From Deltaproteobacteria bacterium (GTDB taxonomy: Bacteria; Desulfobacterota; Desulfobulbia; Desulfobulbales; Desulfurivibrionaceae), in contig DUZU01000007.1 in the NCBI GenBank assembly GCA_013349285.1, positions 1 to 64,000 on the forward strand: a stretch of DNA of 64,000 nucleotides, read 5' to 3'. Positions 62,860 to 64,000 of this stretch are shown one piece after another. The notes beneath the pieces are model-generated. The model was not told the DNA's origin and searched no databases. It worked only from the letters and a program-made list of their open reading frames with translations. Within the stretch, counting starts at the first letter, position 1, and each line of letters opens with the position of its first letter. The translations under genes were made by a program, and so were the position numbers.

Positions 62860-63408
62860 TTAATAATTTATCTCAAGCAACCCCGGCGGAGGGGCAATAA
62901 TCAGAGCCTGTCCTTGCTCATCAAGGCCTATCACAAACTCCTTGATGGCCGGCACCAGATATTCACGACCCTTGTTCTTAATCACCAGCAGAGAATGTCC
63001 CGGGGTGGCCATCAACGAGGTCAAGGTACCGACGGATTCTCCCCGCTCGGTAACCACTGCCATCCCCTGCAACTCATGCCAGTAATAAAAACCCGGTTCC
63101 AGCTCAGGCAAATCCGCCCTGGCAATCCGAACCTCCAAACCGCGCAAATCTTCCGCCGCATTGCGATTATCAACCCCGACCAGCTGGACAATCGCCACCT
63201 TGCCATGGGTCCGGCTAGCAGCCACCTCATAGGTCCGGGATCGGCTCTCGCCCTCTTCCGCAAGGATCAGTTCGGAATAATGGTCGAAATCATCGGGATA
63301 GGAAGAATAGGGATGGATCCTTATCTCGCCTTTAATACCTTGCGCCTTAACAACCTTGCCGACCACGATATAATCGTGGCGCAGGAAGCCGACATCAATG
63401 ATTTCCAA
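62860..63408 (-). CDS. rimM: Ribosome maturation factor RimM
   Basis: 182 residues with the N-terminal barrel YIVVGKVVKAQGIKGEIRIHPYSSYPDDF and a PRC barrel in the second half. Binds S19 and helps 30S head assembly. Starts four bases after khpA. Confidence 0.94.
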   Translation of the reverse strand: MEIIDVGFLRHDYIVVGKVVKAQGIKGEIRIHPYSSYPDDFDHYSELILAEEGESRSRTYEVAASRTHGKVAIVQLVGVDNRNAAEDLRGLEVRIARADLPELEPGFYYWHELQGMAVVTERGESVGTLTSLMATPGHSLLVIKNKGREYLVPAIKEFVIGLDEQGQALIIAPPPGLLEINY

Positions 63409-63412
63409 AAAA

Positions 63413-63652
63413 CTACTCCACTATCTCAAGCCGGGCCTTCATCTTGTCAATGCCCGCCGCAGCGGAAAGCACCGAACGCATGGCACGGGCGGTACGCCCC
63501 TGCTTGCCGATGACCTTACCTAACTCATCCTTGGCAACCCGCAGCTCAAAGACCCTGGTGTCTTCACTCTCGGTTTCAGTTACCTGAACCGAGCCGGGAT
63601 CATCCACCAGCTGAGAGGCCATAAAACTGACTAATTCTTTCATGCTCGCCAT
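63413..63652 (-). CDS. khpA: KH-domain RNA-binding protein KhpA
   Basis: 79 residues with one KH domain; the GxxG loop reads GKQG in KVIGKQGRTARAMRSVL. A small RNA chaperone that pairs with KhpB in some bacteria. Its start overlaps the rpsP stop (TAATG); ATG 63643 is the alternative. Confidence 0.93.
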   Translation of the reverse strand: MASMKELVSFMASQLVDDPGSVQVTETESEDTRVFELRVAKDELGKVIGKQGRTARAMRSVLSAAAGIDKMKARLEIVE

Positions 63653-63897
63653 TACTCGGCAACGCTGCTCTTAACAAGCAGACTTTTCACGGTGTCGGAA
63701 GGCTGAGCGCCTTTATCGAGCCAAGCCTGTACACGATCCTGCTTGAGGCTAACCAACGCCGGGTTCTGACAAGGATCGTAGGTGCCGACCACTTCCAGGA
63801 ACTTGCCGTCACGGGGTGACTGGGAATCAGCTACCACGATACGGTAAAAAGGGTGTTTTTTGCGGCCCATTCGAGTCAAACGAATACGTACAGCCAT
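63652..63897 (-). CDS. rpsP: 30S ribosomal protein S16
   Basis: 81 residues, [35 protein letters not shown], with the standard C-terminal [12 protein letters not shown]. Heads rpsP-khpA-rimM-trmD-rplS. Confidence 0.98.
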   Translation of the reverse strand: MAVRIRLTRMGRKKHPFYRIVVADSQSPRDGKFLEVVGTYDPCQNPALVSLKQDRVQAWLDKGAQPSDTVKSLLVKSSVAE

Positions 63898-63926
63898 GTT
63901 GTCTACTCCTTCTGTAATTAACGCTA

Positions 63927-63947
63927 AAGCCGAATTACGCTCGGCTT
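63927..63947 (-). promoter_or_regulatory. Stem-loop between ffh and rpsP
   Basis: AAGCCGA (63927-63933) pairs with TCGGCTT (63941-63947), a 7-pair stem. The T-run is weak, so it may be a leaky terminator or attenuator before rpsP. Confidence 0.4.
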
Positions 63948-63956
63948 CGTTTCAAT

Positions 63957-64000
63957 CTATCTAGTTAAACCTTTAGGTCTTTTCCGTTTCTTGCCACCGC
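63957..64000 (-). CDS. ffh: Partial C-terminus, probably Ffh (signal recognition particle protein)
   Basis: Only the last 14 codons are in the window, ending in a basic tail GGKKRKRPKGLTR and a TAG stop at 63957. Basic, glycine-rich ends are typical of Ffh, and ffh commonly precedes rpsP, so the call comes mainly from gene order. The fragment itself proves little, and another frame also lacks stops briefly here. Confidence 0.45.
   Translation of the reverse strand, partial: GGKKRKRPKGLTR

Overview
The window reads as a chromosome segment of a Gram-negative, moderately GC-rich bacterium. The most likely source is Desulfobacterota, and within it something near Desulfobulbales; this is inferred from gene content and order, not from a search. 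Supporting signs are LPS heptose genes (gmhB, waaF), lipoproteins with lipoboxes, a fused SecDF, FolE2, CheZ, PyrR, and the long ribosomal/tRNA-modification run ffh-rpsP-khpA-rimM-trmD-rplS-rnhB continuing to rng-rplU-rpmA-obg-proB-proA-nadD. No rRNA, tRNA, CRISPR array, insertion sequence or prophage is visible. Almost all of the window is core genome.

Layout. 1-5300 (+): protein export and division: secDF behind a perfect consensus promoter, a YkgJ-type Cys-cluster protein, an HD hydrolase, tatC and ftsB. 5350-7040 (-): gmhB and waaF. 7300-14860 (+): rpsB-tsf-pyrH-frr-uppS-cdsA-dxr-rseP-tsaB, the usual translation/envelope run. 14850-21240 (-): cheZ, a PAS-PAS-GAF-GGDEF protein and hrpA. 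21500-25270: an orphan actin-fold ATPase (+) converging on a very long pentapeptide-repeat membrane protein (-). 25700-29560 (+): an unusual class A penicillin-binding protein, a SEC-C protein and an FmdB-type zinc ribbon. 29680-31930 (-): U32 peptidase-family protein. 32090-34500 (+): a CLC-CBS-TrkA_C protein and a coupled small membrane protein. 34560-35020 (-): rhodanese lipoprotein.

35350-37710 (+) holds the least explained part: two tandem, secreted paralogues, each with two copies of a roughly 65-residue Met-rich heptad module (M-A-D-x-I pattern). They look like a structural or envelope-associated coiled-coil family with no recognisable function, and they are my best candidate for something undescribed.

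37750-42280 (-): rhomboid protease, histidine-kinase-like protein, pyrR, purN, a stand-alone IMP cyclohydrolase domain and hslR. 42410-44900 (+): folE2 and a Na/Pi-cotransporter-PhoU protein; both have TATAA-type -10 boxes so close to the ATG that leaderless or near-leaderless transcripts are plausible. 44910-64000 (-): one long block read leftwards from ffh: ribosomal proteins, tRNA/rRNA modification, RNase HII, YraN, pdxA, tmk, a TPR lipoprotein and its partner, a B12/radical-SAM protein, RNase G, L21/L27, Obg, proline synthesis, NadD and a VanY-type carboxypeptidase.

Start codons were reassigned where the ORF track began upstream of the likely ribosome-binding site. Functional calls rest on motifs read from the supplied translations; no database search was run.
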